From a virus: a DNA stretch of 25,855 bases. The notes below the pieces were generated by a model. The model was not told where the DNA came from. It searched no databases and worked only from the letters and a program-made list of their open reading frames with translations. Where the stretch lies: the IMG/VR virus record IMGVR_UViG_3300008217_000074, positions 1 through 25,855 of that record. The stretch is one strand, 5' to 3'. A program made the translations under genes and the position numbers. This document shows positions 1 through 8,613 of the stretch, piece after piece; within the stretch, counting starts at the first letter, position 1; each line of letters opens with the position of its first letter.

Positions 1-2
1 AT

Positions 3-680
3 TCAATCAGGGTTGATGGCACAATGGGAACTCGGGCTGGAAGTGTTGCACATTCGGGAGGTGACACGACAGTAAGCTTCACCAGCGTTGGGACAACACG
101 TTCCCTGGTAATATTGTTTCCACGAAGTGATGGTGAGGTTCCAGTTTTCCATCCAGACTTGGCCAGCGGCAAATTACTCAATCTGACTGGCGTCAATGCC
201 GAAACGACTGACGCCACAATCAAATCGGTTGGGGCTACATCTTTTGTCATTGATGGCGGTAAGGCTGATGGCACTTACGATTATTTGGTTGTCCCAGAAA
301 GCGCAGTATTTAAGCTCGGTCATTATGAGGGCAATGGAGCGACAGACGGCACACTCGTTGCAGATGGGCTAGGGCCAAAATTATTGATTTGCAAGGCCAT
401 CGACCGAGCCGTTGATGGGTGGTTCACCTATGACTCGGAGCGAGATGGCTACAACGGTGTTCCTGGTAACAACCCTCTATATCTGAATACCACCGCTGCT
501 GAAACAACCCTCTCGGCGGCAGATTTAGATCTACTTTCAAACGGTTTTAAGGGCCGTCAGACGGGTGGTCCAAACCACTCGACGGGTGCAACATTCGTTT
601 ATGCTGCGTGGGCTGAGAGTCCATTTGGTGGTCACGGCGGAACCTTTGGTGGTGGTGTTGCACCAGCAACTGCGAGGTAA
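3..680 (+). CDS. Phage tail fibre/spike protein, C-terminal part (DUF7483-like), 5' truncated
   Basis: The reading frame is open to the left edge, so the ATG at 24 is probably an internal methionine and only the C-terminal ~225 residues are present. The last ~120 residues have the pattern I associate with DUF7483, a domain at the C-terminus of marine phage tail proteins: NGATDGTLVADGLGPKLLIC, then a Trp-Phe-Tyr-Asp stretch, then LDLLSNGFKGR and GATFVYAAWAESPFGG, ending in a short Gly-rich tail with final Ala-Arg. Such a domain would sit at the distal end of the fibre and contact the host surface; that role is inference. Base composition is about 50% GC in hand-counted lines, clearly above the following genes, which suggests a module acquired separately. 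It would be the last tail gene before the small membrane proteins and ejection proteins. The family call is from memory of the motif. Confidence 0.78.
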   Translation, partial: SIRVDGTMGTRAGSVAHSGGDTTVSFTSVGTTRSLVILFPRSDGEVPVFHPDLASGKLLNLTGVNAETTDATIKSVGATSFVIDGGKADGTYDYLVVPESAVFKLGHYEGNGATDGTLVADGLGPKLLICKAIDRAVDGWFTYDSERDGYNGVPGNNPLYLNTTAAETTLSAADLDLLSNGFKGRQTGGPNHSTGATFVYAAWAESPFGGHGGTFGGGVAPATAR

Positions 681-698
681 GAATAGCGATATAAAACT

Positions 699-1037
699 AT
701 GGAATTTGGTCTACGGGAATTAATGACATTTGGAATTGTGCTGGTAGGTATTGCTACAACGTGGGGAGTACTAAAAGCTACAATAAAGTCTATAACTTCA
801 ATACTAGAGGATACAAAAGAAAGTCTAACAGAAATGAGCCAGAGACTTGACCACCTAGAAGCAAATCAAGCTGTATCTCAAAGTAGCATAGAAACAATGG
901 CAAATGATATACTATCTCCTCAAATCTTAAAGGAAAGAAGTGAGCGAGATGGAGCAACAGAGATAAGATTGAGGATCTTAGAAAATGAGATAGAACGCAT
1001 ATACAAAATGCATAATGGTTCTCATCCATCTTTGTAG
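699..1037 (+). CDS. Small membrane-anchored coiled-coil protein (candidate holin- or spanin-like)
   Basis: This 112-aa protein has one N-terminal membrane segment (about residues 8-26, FGIVLVGIATTWGVLKATI). A polar region of coiled-coil character follows, with repeated Ile/Leu and Glu/Lys spacing (residues 35-105). It starts 18 bp after the tail fibre gene. No strong Shine-Dalgarno is visible before ATG 699; a second ATG at 723 has GGGA upstream but would cut into the membrane segment. In T7 the small holin gene 17.5 directly follows the fibre gene, so an N-in, C-out lysis protein or spanin is possible by position. A better 3-TM holin candidate lies at 14449-14853, so this may instead be a membrane tether of unknown role. 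No catalytic motif is seen. Confidence 0.7.
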   Translation: MEFGLRELMTFGIVLVGIATTWGVLKATIKSITSILEDTKESLTEMSQRLDHLEANQAVSQSSIETMANDILSPQILKERSERDGATEIRLRILENEIERIYKMHNGSHPSL

Positions 1038-1088
1038 ATTCCAATAAAGTCAGTATTCATAAAATAGGTTAACATTGAGGATTTTACA

Positions 1089-1310
1089 ATGATGTTATAT
1101 AAAGCGGTTGTTATTCTTACTCTTATGGGTAATCCAACAGTTCAAGTAGATGATTTACAATCACTTCAAGGATATAAAACATTAGGAGAATGTTACTCTA
1201 GAGGAGCAGAAATGATTGCAACTTTTGCTACTAGAGCAAGAATAGCATATGCATTCACAATCTGTGTTGAAAATGTCCTACCAAAAGAGGAAAAGGGTAG
1301 AGATATATAA
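1089..1310 (+). CDS. Small hypothetical protein with hydrophobic N-terminus and two cysteines
   Basis: A 73-aa ORF preceded by GAGG about 9 bases before its ATG. Residues 2-14 (MLYKAVVILTLMG) are hydrophobic and could be a short signal sequence or membrane anchor. The rest is polar, with two cysteines (C35 and C59) that could pair if the protein is exported. Short proteins of this general form (hydrophobic start, a YxTxxEC-like segment, a second Cys near the end) are common in marine phages; this is recollection, not a search result. It lies between the coiled-coil membrane protein and the first ejection-type protein and shares their orientation and low GC. Function is unknown. Confidence 0.62.
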   Translation: MMLYKAVVILTLMGNPTVQVDDLQSLQGYKTLGECYSRGAEMIATFATRARIAYAFTICVENVLPKEEKGRDI

Positions 1311-1358
1311 TGCTAATAAAGTATTCCGAAGTTACGAAATACAAGAAGGCGTAAGAAT

Positions 1359-2942
1359 ATGGCAGAAGAAGAATTTGATACCGATGAAGATTTCGATGAT
1401 GAATTAGGTGACGATGCGGAAGAAGTGGAAGAGCCGAGAGATCTTACACTTGAAGAACGCAACAAAGGCATTGTCGATATAAAGTCTGATCAAGCAGTTG
1501 GTACGACCTCTGTTGAGGATCTCGGCGCGGGCGCTGTTGACTTAGCAACCCAGGATGTCGAAGAAGATGAGCTATTAGATACTACAGATAAGGTGTTGGA
1601 TGAAGATTTAGACGTTACGGCGGCTCAAGTAGAAGATATTGACGAAGAAGACTTCATAACTCCGCAAACGGATATCCCCACTGGAGCGGGAAAAGCGAGT
1701 ACCATAGCTGCAACTGATCTAGCAACAACTGCTAGTAGTATTCCTTCCGCTGTCAGTGTAGAAGGAGTTCTTTCATCAGACGCACAAATAGATGCAGCAA
1801 ATGTCATAGATACACGAACCAAAGAACAAATGCTCACTGACGGTACGCTTTCCGAAGCAGCTACGCAAGATTTGGCCAGCGAAGCAACAGTAAAGTATCA
1901 ACTCGACAAAATATATGAAGCTTTAGAGGATGGTAAACCCCTTCCTGCGTGGGCCGCTCCTAATGTTCGTAAAGTTCAGGAGATAATGAACTCTAGAGGT
2001 TTAGGAGCGTCTAGTGTTGCAGCAGCAGCAATGGTACAAGCTATCGCAGAGAGTGCTTTACCGATAGCAGTAGAAGATGCTAATAAGTATGCTACTATTC
2101 AAATAAAGAATTTAAGCAACGAACAACAAACTGCCCTGGCTAATGCTGCCACTATTGCAGCATTGGACATGAAGAATCTTGATAACAAGATGCAAGCAGC
2201 AAAACATAATGCTGAATCTTTCTTGAAGATGGACTTACTGAATGTTACAAATGAGCAAGCATCGAATATTATAGAATATCAATCCAATGTTCAAGCACTG
2301 TTTACCGATGCAGCCGCCGAAAATTTAAGACTTCAATTTAACGCAAAAACAGAGACACAAGTTAATGAATTTTATGATCAACTAGGAGCCACAGTCTCAA
2401 AAACTAACTTGGACAGAGAAACGGCAACCCACCAATTCAATGTCGATCAAGCAAATAGTGTAACTAAGTACATGGAAAAGATTGAAGATTCTAGAGAGAA
2501 ATTTAATGCTAACATGCAACAGCTAATAGATCAATCAAATGCAGTGTGGAGAAGAACAATTGCTACTGCAAATAATGCTACCGAGAATGAGGAAAGCAGA
2601 CTCAATGCTGCAGCATTATTGGGTATGACTGTTCAAGCTCAAAATGATTTGTGGCAACAATACAGAGATGAGGCTGCTTTCCTTTTTCAATCAACGCAAA
2701 ATGAGTTGCAACGGACACACCAATTAGCTATGGTGGCAATTGCCAACCAGTTCGCATCTAGTATGTTTGATGCACAAATAGATGCAGAAGATAGCGCCTT
2801 GATAAGTGGATTCTTCGGGGATATGTTATCAGGAGTCTTTGAGAGAGCTATGGATTCTGTCTTTAGTGGTGGTGGTGGTGGTGATACTGGAACAACAGCG
2901 GCTGAGGATGCTGAAGCACAGGGTCTCCCAGTTGGCTTCTAG
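1359..2942 (+). CDS. Acidic, Ala/Gln/Asn-rich helical structural protein, probably internal virion protein
   Basis: A 527-aa protein with a very acidic, probably disordered N-terminus (residues 1-110, many Asp/Glu). A long helical region rich in Ala, Gln and Asn follows (about 180-490), with repeated motifs such as QFNAK, QFNVDQ and REKFNANMQQ that suggest long coiled coils. The tail has a Gly run (SGGGGGDTG). AAGG lies about 9 bases before the ATG. I recall very similar proteins in many uncultured marine podophages, often annotated as hypothetical or structural. Its place at the head of a set that leads to two giant proteins suggests a T7 gp14-like or core component of the DNA-ejection machinery. 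That role is inference from order and composition; no enzyme motif is visible. Confidence 0.8.
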   Translation: MAEEEFDTDEDFDDELGDDAEEVEEPRDLTLEERNKGIVDIKSDQAVGTTSVEDLGAGAVDLATQDVEEDELLDTTDKVLDEDLDVTAAQVEDIDEEDFITPQTDIPTGAGKASTIAATDLATTASSIPSAVSVEGVLSSDAQIDAANVIDTRTKEQMLTDGTLSEAATQDLASEATVKYQLDKIYEALEDGKPLPAWAAPNVRKVQEIMNSRGLGASSVAAAAMVQAIAESALPIAVEDANKYATIQIKNLSNEQQTALANAATIAALDMKNLDNKMQAAKHNAESFLKMDLLNVTNEQASNIIEYQSNVQALFTDAAAENLRLQFNAKTETQVNEFYDQLGATVSKTNLDRETATHQFNVDQANSVTKYMEKIEDSREKFNANMQQLIDQSNAVWRRTIATANNATENEESRLNAAALLGMTVQAQNDLWQQYRDEAAFLFQSTQNELQRTHQLAMVAIANQFASSMFDAQIDAEDSALISGFFGDMLSGVFERAMDSVFSGGGGGDTGTTAAEDAEAQGLPVGF

Positions 2943-2995
2943 ACTAGGAATAATAGTACTATAAAGATCAATAAGAATAAAAGGAGAATAAGAGT

Positions 2996-3421
2996 ATGTT
3001 AGATTTTATGGGAACAGTTGGTAAGGTTTTAACGGGTGTTGTCTCAACAGCCGCATCTTCCTTTTTAAGTGGAGGAAGTCGTGGAAGTGGCGCGGGTAGG
3101 TACAGTCGCGCGGCACGGGAGTTGAGTTTTGCACAAAAAAGATCAGACGCTCTTAGCACTGCAAAGGAGTTAACTCGTTTAGGGGGTGGCTATGATCCTA
3201 TAAAGAAAGTGCATCGCCTCGAATACAGACAGTCCAGAGCTTTAGAGCAGTACTACGCAGCATACAAAAGTCTAGTTAACAATAATCCGTATTATAGAGA
3301 TTATGTTAATTATTCTAAAGGTAGAGCCCCTAGTCAACCCACAAAAGTATCGGATACTTTAACGGGAACTGAAACTTCAATGTTCAGTGAAGCAGCTACG
3401 CGAAAGAAACCAAGTGTCTAA
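2996..3421 (+). CDS. Small basic structural protein, possible internal virion component
   Basis: A 141-aa protein with a good ribosome binding site (AGGAG about 9 bases before ATG 2996). The N-terminus (residues 1-27) is mildly hydrophobic and rich in Gly/Ser/Val (MGTVGKVLTGVVSTAASSFL), like a short membrane-interacting segment. A basic, Tyr- and Arg-rich region follows (residues 35-100), containing AYKSLVNNNPYYRDYVNYSKG. The net positive charge contrasts with the acidic tails of its neighbours on both sides, so electrostatic packing among internal core proteins or with DNA is possible. T7 gp14, an ejected outer-membrane pore protein, is similarly small, but I see no sequence match to it. Function is unassigned. 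Confidence 0.72.
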   Translation: MLDFMGTVGKVLTGVVSTAASSFLSGGSRGSGAGRYSRAARELSFAQKRSDALSTAKELTRLGGGYDPIKKVHRLEYRQSRALEQYYAAYKSLVNNNPYYRDYVNYSKGRAPSQPTKVSDTLTGTETSMFSEAATRKKPSV

Positions 3422-3454
3422 ATTCTTCTTTACAATCTAAAAATAGGTGGTGTT

Positions 3455-4159
3455 ATGCCAATTCCAAGAACTCCAATAAAAAATCCCGATCCTTTTGCAA
3501 GGGCGATACCTGGACAGTCTCTTACTGAGCCTCCTGGATTACGTCCGTACGAGAAGCCTCCTGCAATTACGACTCCTGGGCGTCTTCTTGAAACTATTGA
3601 ACCTGTCTTGAAAGAAGAAGAAGTATCAAAAAGCATAGCGGATCTCTTAGAAATGGGAATTTCATGTGAAACAATGGCAGACGGTATCTGTAAAAAATAT
3701 TTTATGGAAGGTGCAGCTACTCCTGATGTAGTAGAACTTGCCAAGCCTGGAATATTTATGATTGTAGCACAAATAGGAGATGATCAGAATGTTGAAGATA
3801 TGAAACTATTTAATGAAGGACCAGCTAAAAAGAAGTTGTCTGAAATTGAGAAATTGAAGCTTATGGAGAAAATAGATCCTAAGAAATATCAGAAAATAGA
3901 AGATCGTATGAATCGAAAAGGTTCGTTTGAAGAAGAATTAGAAGGAATATCAGGAAGAGTTGAAGACTTGGATAGTGAGGGTGAAGAGTTTGAAAAGGCT
4001 TTAAGAGAAATGGGGGATGTAGATGACGAAGAATACGATAGAGATTCCATCGATGGGGAAGACGAAGAATATGAAGAGGGCGAAGGAAGCTTCTTGGATA
4101 TGAAAGAGGCTCCGTCAAGAATAGAATACGAAGATGAATATGAAGAGGAAGAAATATAA
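3455..4159 (+). CDS. Conserved phage structural protein with AIPGQSLT motif and long acidic C-terminal tail
   Basis: A 234-aa protein. The N-terminus carries ARAIPGQSLTEPPGLRPYEK followed by PPAITTP, a signature I recall from a conserved protein of marine myo- and podophages. The middle (60-125) is predicted helical (SIADLLEMGISCETMADGIC) and compact. The C-terminal third (about 150-234) is almost all Glu, Asp and Tyr, ending in YEDEYEEEEI, and is probably disordered. AGGTGG lies before ATG 3455. The stop overlaps the start of the 1469-aa protein by one base (TAATG), so the two are translationally coupled. An acidic tail next to large basic internal proteins suggests a chaperone-like or assembly role, or mimicry of DNA charge; this is inference. 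Confidence 0.78.
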   Translation: MPIPRTPIKNPDPFARAIPGQSLTEPPGLRPYEKPPAITTPGRLLETIEPVLKEEEVSKSIADLLEMGISCETMADGICKKYFMEGAATPDVVELAKPGIFMIVAQIGDDQNVEDMKLFNEGPAKKKLSEIEKLKLMEKIDPKKYQKIEDRMNRKGSFEEELEGISGRVEDLDSEGEEFEKALREMGDVDDEEYDRDSIDGEDEEYEEGEGSFLDMKEAPSRIEYEDEYEEEEI

Positions 4160-7100
4160 TGGCATTTCGTTTAGGATCGTTTTTAGAGGGATCACGTAGA
4201 AGGTCTGAGCGGACCCGTGAGCTAAGAGCGGCTGGTGGTCGTAGTCGTTTGTCTCGTGACGAATGGATGTTTCGAGAAAGCAAGAAACACGGCTGGAAAA
4301 TGGACGAGTATCGACAAAAACAAAATCTAGCGGAGACTCTTTGGAATCGTAGGGACCAATATCAAAGATTCCGAGACAGACGTGAGCGTGAAAGAAAGGA
4401 AGTAGCGGATCTTCTGGCTAAAAATAATGCATGGTTTGACATGTGGAAAACAGTAAACGACAAAAAAAGAAAAGCGTATGAGACAGCGCATGGGGATACT
4501 AAGGGTATACCTGTTCACTCATTATTTGTTAAGGCTGCACGTAACGCTGATGAACAAAGACAAAGACTCTTTCGAAGTATGTACCCAGCGGCACTAAACA
4601 CCAACACTAACACGTGGGAACCAATAAACGAGTCTTGGACTAGAACTGATAGCTATAGGGATCTTATTACTCTTGCAGCGCAAAGTAGAGATGACGGCAA
4701 CGCCGCTGACAACTTACTAACCAAAGTAGAATTGTATACCCAAGCACACAAAGAAGGTCTTAAAAATTTACCGTTTCTTACTCCAGAAGAGGATAGAAAG
4801 ATTGCTGAATCTGGAGTAAAAATATCAAAAGGTAAAGATGAACTACCTATCTATAATACTGCTGGTTCTGCCTTTGAAACACAAGCAATGAAAGCTAGAG
4901 GAATTAGACAAGCCGCGGAAGGTAATAGATACAAAGTGAATAGAGCTTGGCTCAGAGAGTTTATAGCGCGTACGAAAGAAGTAGCTTCCGCCGATCCTAG
5001 AAAACGAGGTGCGTTGCCACCGAGAAAAGCACCAGACAAAAAAGCAGAGCTACCTAGTGGAAAACCAGGTACATATGAACCACTAAGAAAAATTAAGCAA
5101 TTTAGTTATTCACCACGTAGTTCTAAACTAAAGCCCGCACAAATACGTATGCAGAGGCGAATTGTTAAGGAAATTGTACGGGAAGCAAAGATACATAAAG
5201 GTGTGGGAGTGGAAATAAAATCTCACCACATAGCCGCTATTCTTGGTACTGCCCATGCCGAGTCTTCTTTAGGTCAAAAAAAGAATATGTTTCAAATTCA
5301 AGCAGGTTTGTTTGCAGATATTTTAAATCGCTTTAGCATTACAGAAAAAGATCTTAATGATAAACATATGACTAATCTCTGGTTAATTTTGACACAAATC
5401 AACGGTGGTGCATTTAATGACAAAGACTTTCTAAATGCTGAAACTGTCGAAGAAGCATCAAAAGCTCTTACCGAGAATATTCTAAGACCACATGCTGATG
5501 TATTTGGTAGAGATATTGCACTTGAGGAAGAAGAAGTTGGGGTGATAGGGTACGCCGATCTCCCTCCTTTGACGGTTGATCATCGCGCCCATCTTTCCAG
5601 GCAATTTGCGAAACAATTTGGTGATATTTCCCCCGCTGATGCTGATGCCGCTGCCGTTGAAACGGTCAAAAAAACAGATTCACTTTCGTTTATTACTTCG
5701 GCTGTGAATAAATTGGCACACAAAAATACGGCAGAGAGATGGACAGAATGGTGGAAAGGTAAAAAAAACGCGGGCCTTACAATAGACAAAGGTGCATTCT
5801 TTTCTGGTATACCATCAGGTAAAAAGCTATCTGATAAAGAATTAAAAAAGGATTATCCAGACTCGTATAAAAGATTAACAGATTTTGTAGAGTATGTGCC
5901 ACAGGAGTACGGGGCTATTTCAGCGAATACAAGCTTTACATTACTACAAAAAGCTGAAAGGATTTTAGACTCTTATAATGGTATACGGGGAAGAGATGAA
6001 AAAAGAAAGAATGAGATAACGGAAGAGACTAGTAATAGGAAACAACGACAAGATAAGTCTCAGATGCTTCCTCCTGGGTTTTTTACAACGTTTGTACATC
6101 TTGAGGATGGCACCAAATATAGAGTCCCTCCAATGGATAACCCTACAAAAACCAAAGATACAGCGGAGCGATATATAAAGACAGTCTCCGAAACTAGGCG
6201 ACCTGGGGCTGGGGAAGAAATTCCTACAAAGGCTTCTAACGCACAAATAAGTCTTTTTACTTTATTTAAGTATGATAGATATATTAAACGGTTAAAAGAT
6301 GGCAACCTCCAAGATAAAGCATTTTTTAATCAGCATATAAAAAATAACCCTGCTTTTATCAACGATCTGAAATTTCATATTCCAAATTCAGTCCAAGCTC
6401 AAGCGCCTGGAAGTTATTCTCTCTGGGCGCTGGATTCTTCTCATTTGCCATCTTTAGCTAAAGAGTTTCCAATACAACTGGGACTTGCAAAAGAAATAGA
6501 TAACATACTAAAACAAACGAAAGACGAAGTGAAAAAAGCTGGTGGCGCGATTGTCGACGAGACCAAAGGACCAAACGGGTGGCATATACTCAAAGTTGTT
6601 CCTGTAAATAAGCAAGCTAGAGAACTAATTAAAGTAGATGTCACTGATCCAGATATACTTCGTTCTAGGATGATGCCAAATCCTGAAGTAAACTACGTTC
6701 CTGGCAGGACAAATAGACACCGAAATGTACGACTGAGCCATCTTGAGAATTCACATATACTTGATGCTTTAGCTTCTGGATCTCGATGGACACTAGGAAA
6801 AAGTGGACAATCCCTGACCCAAGTCCAAAAAGACTTCGAAAACAATTTTAATAATAGCATTACAAAATTACGAGGAGCTATAATAACATCTTTAAAAAAC
6901 TCACAAAGAGCAAGTGGTAATATAGCAGATAAGTCAGAGAAATACTTAAGTCTTTTTAATGCTATAGAAGGTATGGCAGAAGATGATAATCTTGGTGGAC
7001 TTATAGATACATTGTTAAATGGAGGGGGACTTATTGATCTTGTAGTGGATGCGGAAAACACCAAGATTTGGAAAGACATAGCTCCTACACAGCGTGTAAT

Positions 7101-8568
7101 GATAGAGGGAAGATTTGTCCCAATACAAAGAATAACGAATGCCAACTATCATCGCAGATCAGATAAAGAGATTCAAGATTCTCCAGAATACAAGGACTTA
7201 CAACAATCAGAAACCTTTGCAATTAGCGCGAGGAATCATTTGACCCTTCTTGATGATAGTTTTTTGATGGCTGGAGCCTTGCAATATCAACTCTATGATC
7301 GTATGGGGTCAGAATTCAAAATATTAATGGGAGAACTATTTAAAGGTGCTGATACAGGACCGCGTAGCGGAAAAAAATTAATAGTTGACCTTAATAGGAT
7401 AATAAGTGATCCAACAAGCAGCCTAGAGGAGAAAAATCAAGCAAGGAATATTCAAAAAGCTTTAAAAGAAAAGGGTGCTGGACGGCTTACCGAGTTTGGT
7501 GGACGAATGGATATCTTTACAGCAAGATTGCATGGTGCGCTTACTGTAGCACGGGACTATTTTGGATCGGTATTCAATAGACTTACTGGTGTGCTTGATG
7601 GACAATTAGATCCAGTAAGAAGTGAGTTTATAAAAGGCCCCACAAAAAAACAATTAGGAATAGATACTGAATCAGGAATAACCAAGGAACAAATAATTAA
7701 TAGAATGGATCGAGCAAGAGAAATAACAAAGGCACAGTTTAAAAAGGATATGAAGGCTGCAGAAGACGGCGAGGCAACAAAACAATCACACCTTAAACAA
7801 ATAGCTATGCTCAGTGCACATAGAAGTTACCGCGCCATAATGCTGACATACCAATTTGCTGGAATGATCCAGGGTGGCCAGGGAGGACGGGCTATATCAA
7901 ATGAAGACTTTGAACACGTATACAAAGCTTTATGGGCTGGCGGAACTCGCCTTCAAGTATTAAATATAAAAGCAGCTATAAATACAGTTGATAACGTAAT
8001 TAAAAAAATGAAAATTATGAAAGATACCCTACCCTACGGAAAAGAATATACTAATAAAATAATGAATGTGGCTGAACCTATATCATTAGCTTATAGTAGA
8101 TACGCCGCCTTCAAAAGATATATGCCCGCCCTCGAAAGAGGGAGGAGGAGTGAGACGGCTTCTCGTACTTCTCGTTTATCTGGGCACATGGACGATGCTG
8201 CAAAAACTTTTTTGGAAGACATAAAACAAAATCCAGGTCAATGGAAAGGGTATCCTCCAGAAAGGAAGGTACAGATCGTACGTGAGTCTGGTATGATTAA
8301 AGATTCAGGAGTGTCATTAAACAAAGAAGCGTTCCAAAGCCTCATTGAGAACTCTAAAACTTTTAGGAATATGGGACCAGAGGCAAAGAGAGGTATGGGA
8401 AGTCTTATGGAGGATCTTGGCAGACACCAAAATGTGGGTCACTTTAAAACAATTAAACAGTTAATGCAACCTGCAAAAGAGCGCTGGATTATAATTCTAC
8501 AAGAAACTCTTATAAGTATTATTCTTGATAAAATAGACGAGAGAACGGAACTAGAAGGGCAGTTTTAA
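4159..8568 (+). CDS. Giant internal virion/ejection protein with putative lytic transglycosylase-like domain
   Basis: A 1469-aa protein with a strongly basic N-terminus (residues 1-100, many Arg/Lys). It probably belongs to the DNA-ejection machinery, as T7 gp15/gp16 do. Residues about 325-465 look like a goose-type or soluble lytic transglycosylase fold: a helix ending in AHAESSLG, where E368 would be the catalytic acid, followed by MFQIQ (377-381). This resembles the E-S...(M/F)QI arrangement of those enzymes. The sequence between them lacks the usual Gly-Leu and is short, so the call is tentative. Such a domain would open peptidoglycan during genome entry. The remainder is helical and polar with no clear membrane segment. 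Start overlaps the previous stop (TAATG). The next gene begins 45 bp downstream. Confidence 0.82.
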   Translation: MAFRLGSFLEGSRRRSERTRELRAAGGRSRLSRDEWMFRESKKHGWKMDEYRQKQNLAETLWNRRDQYQRFRDRRERERKEVADLLAKNNAWFDMWKTVNDKKRKAYETAHGDTKGIPVHSLFVKAARNADEQRQRLFRSMYPAALNTNTNTWEPINESWTRTDSYRDLITLAAQSRDDGNAADNLLTKVELYTQAHKEGLKNLPFLTPEEDRKIAESGVKISKGKDELPIYNTAGSAFETQAMKARGIRQAAEGNRYKVNRAWLREFIARTKEVASADPRKRGALPPRKAPDKKAELPSGKPGTYEPLRKIKQFSYSPRSSKLKPAQIRMQRRIVKEIVREAKIHKGVGVEIKSHHIAAILGTAHAESSLGQKKNMFQIQAGLFADILNRFSITEKDLNDKHMTNLWLILTQINGGAFNDKDFLNAETVEEASKALTENILRPHADVFGRDIALEEEEVGVIGYADLPPLTVDHRAHLSRQFAKQFGDISPADADAAAVETVKKTDSLSFITSAVNKLAHKNTAERWTEWWKGKKNAGLTIDKGAFFSGIPSGKKLSDKELKKDYPDSYKRLTDFVEYVPQEYGAISANTSFTLLQKAERILDSYNGIRGRDEKRKNEITEETSNRKQRQDKSQMLPPGFFTTFVHLEDGTKYRVPPMDNPTKTKDTAERYIKTVSETRRPGAGEEIPTKASNAQISLFTLFKYDRYIKRLKDGNLQDKAFFNQHIKNNPAFINDLKFHIPNSVQAQAPGSYSLWALDSSHLPSLAKEFPIQLGLAKEIDNILKQTKDEVKKAGGAIVDETKGPNGWHILKVVPVNKQARELIKVDVTDPDILRSRMMPNPEVNYVPGRTNRHRNVRLSHLENSHILDALASGSRWTLGKSGQSLTQVQKDFENNFNNSITKLRGAIITSLKNSQRASGNIADKSEKYLSLFNAIEGMAEDDNLGGLIDTLLNGGGLIDLVVDAENTKIWKDIAPTQRVMIEGRFVPIQRITNANYHRRSDKEIQDSPEYKDLQQSETFAISARNHLTLLDDSFLMAGALQYQLYDRMGSEFKILMGELFKGADTGPRSGKKLIVDLNRIISDPTSSLEEKNQARNIQKALKEKGAGRLTEFGGRMDIFTARLHGALTVARDYFGSVFNRLTGVLDGQLDPVRSEFIKGPTKKQLGIDTESGITKEQIINRMDRAREITKAQFKKDMKAAEDGEATKQSHLKQIAMLSAHRSYRAIMLTYQFAGMIQGGQGGRAISNEDFEHVYKALWAGGTRLQVLNIKAAINTVDNVIKKMKIMKDTLPYGKEYTNKIMNVAEPISLAYSRYAAFKRYMPALERGRRSETASRTSRLSGHMDDAAKTFLEDIKQNPGQWKGYPPERKVQIVRESGMIKDSGVSLNKEAFQSLIENSKTFRNMGPEAKRGMGSLMEDLGRHQNVGHFKTIKQLMQPAKERWIIILQETLISIILDKIDERTELEGQF

Positions 8569-8613
8569 AAAGTTCTACAATAAGACTTTTAAAAAAAAGG
8601 AGTAAAGAGCAGC

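Noticed and set aside
1310-1354. A 14-codon ORF starting by TAATG overlap at the end of the 73-aa gene
   Set aside because: It stops 4 bp before the next start without overlap and has no separate support; chance is as likely as coding. It is the weaker parallel of the 13866-13910 case.
2953-2962. ATAGTACTAT palindrome before the 141-aa gene as an operator
   Set aside because: Short, AT-rich and unique in the window; likely chance in this base composition.
3879-4283. 134-aa minus-strand ORF
   Set aside because: It is antisense to the acidic tail coding region; its Leu/His/Pro/Arg-rich product is the mirror of Glu/Asp codon runs.
6693-7145. 150-aa minus-strand ORF
   Set aside because: Antisense shadow of the 1469-aa gene; Ser/Leu-rich with no motif.
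8569-8613. AAAAGT/ACTTTT inverted repeat as a terminator between the giant genes
   Set aside because: The stem is only A-T rich and short, and is followed by A residues rather than T on the coding strand.
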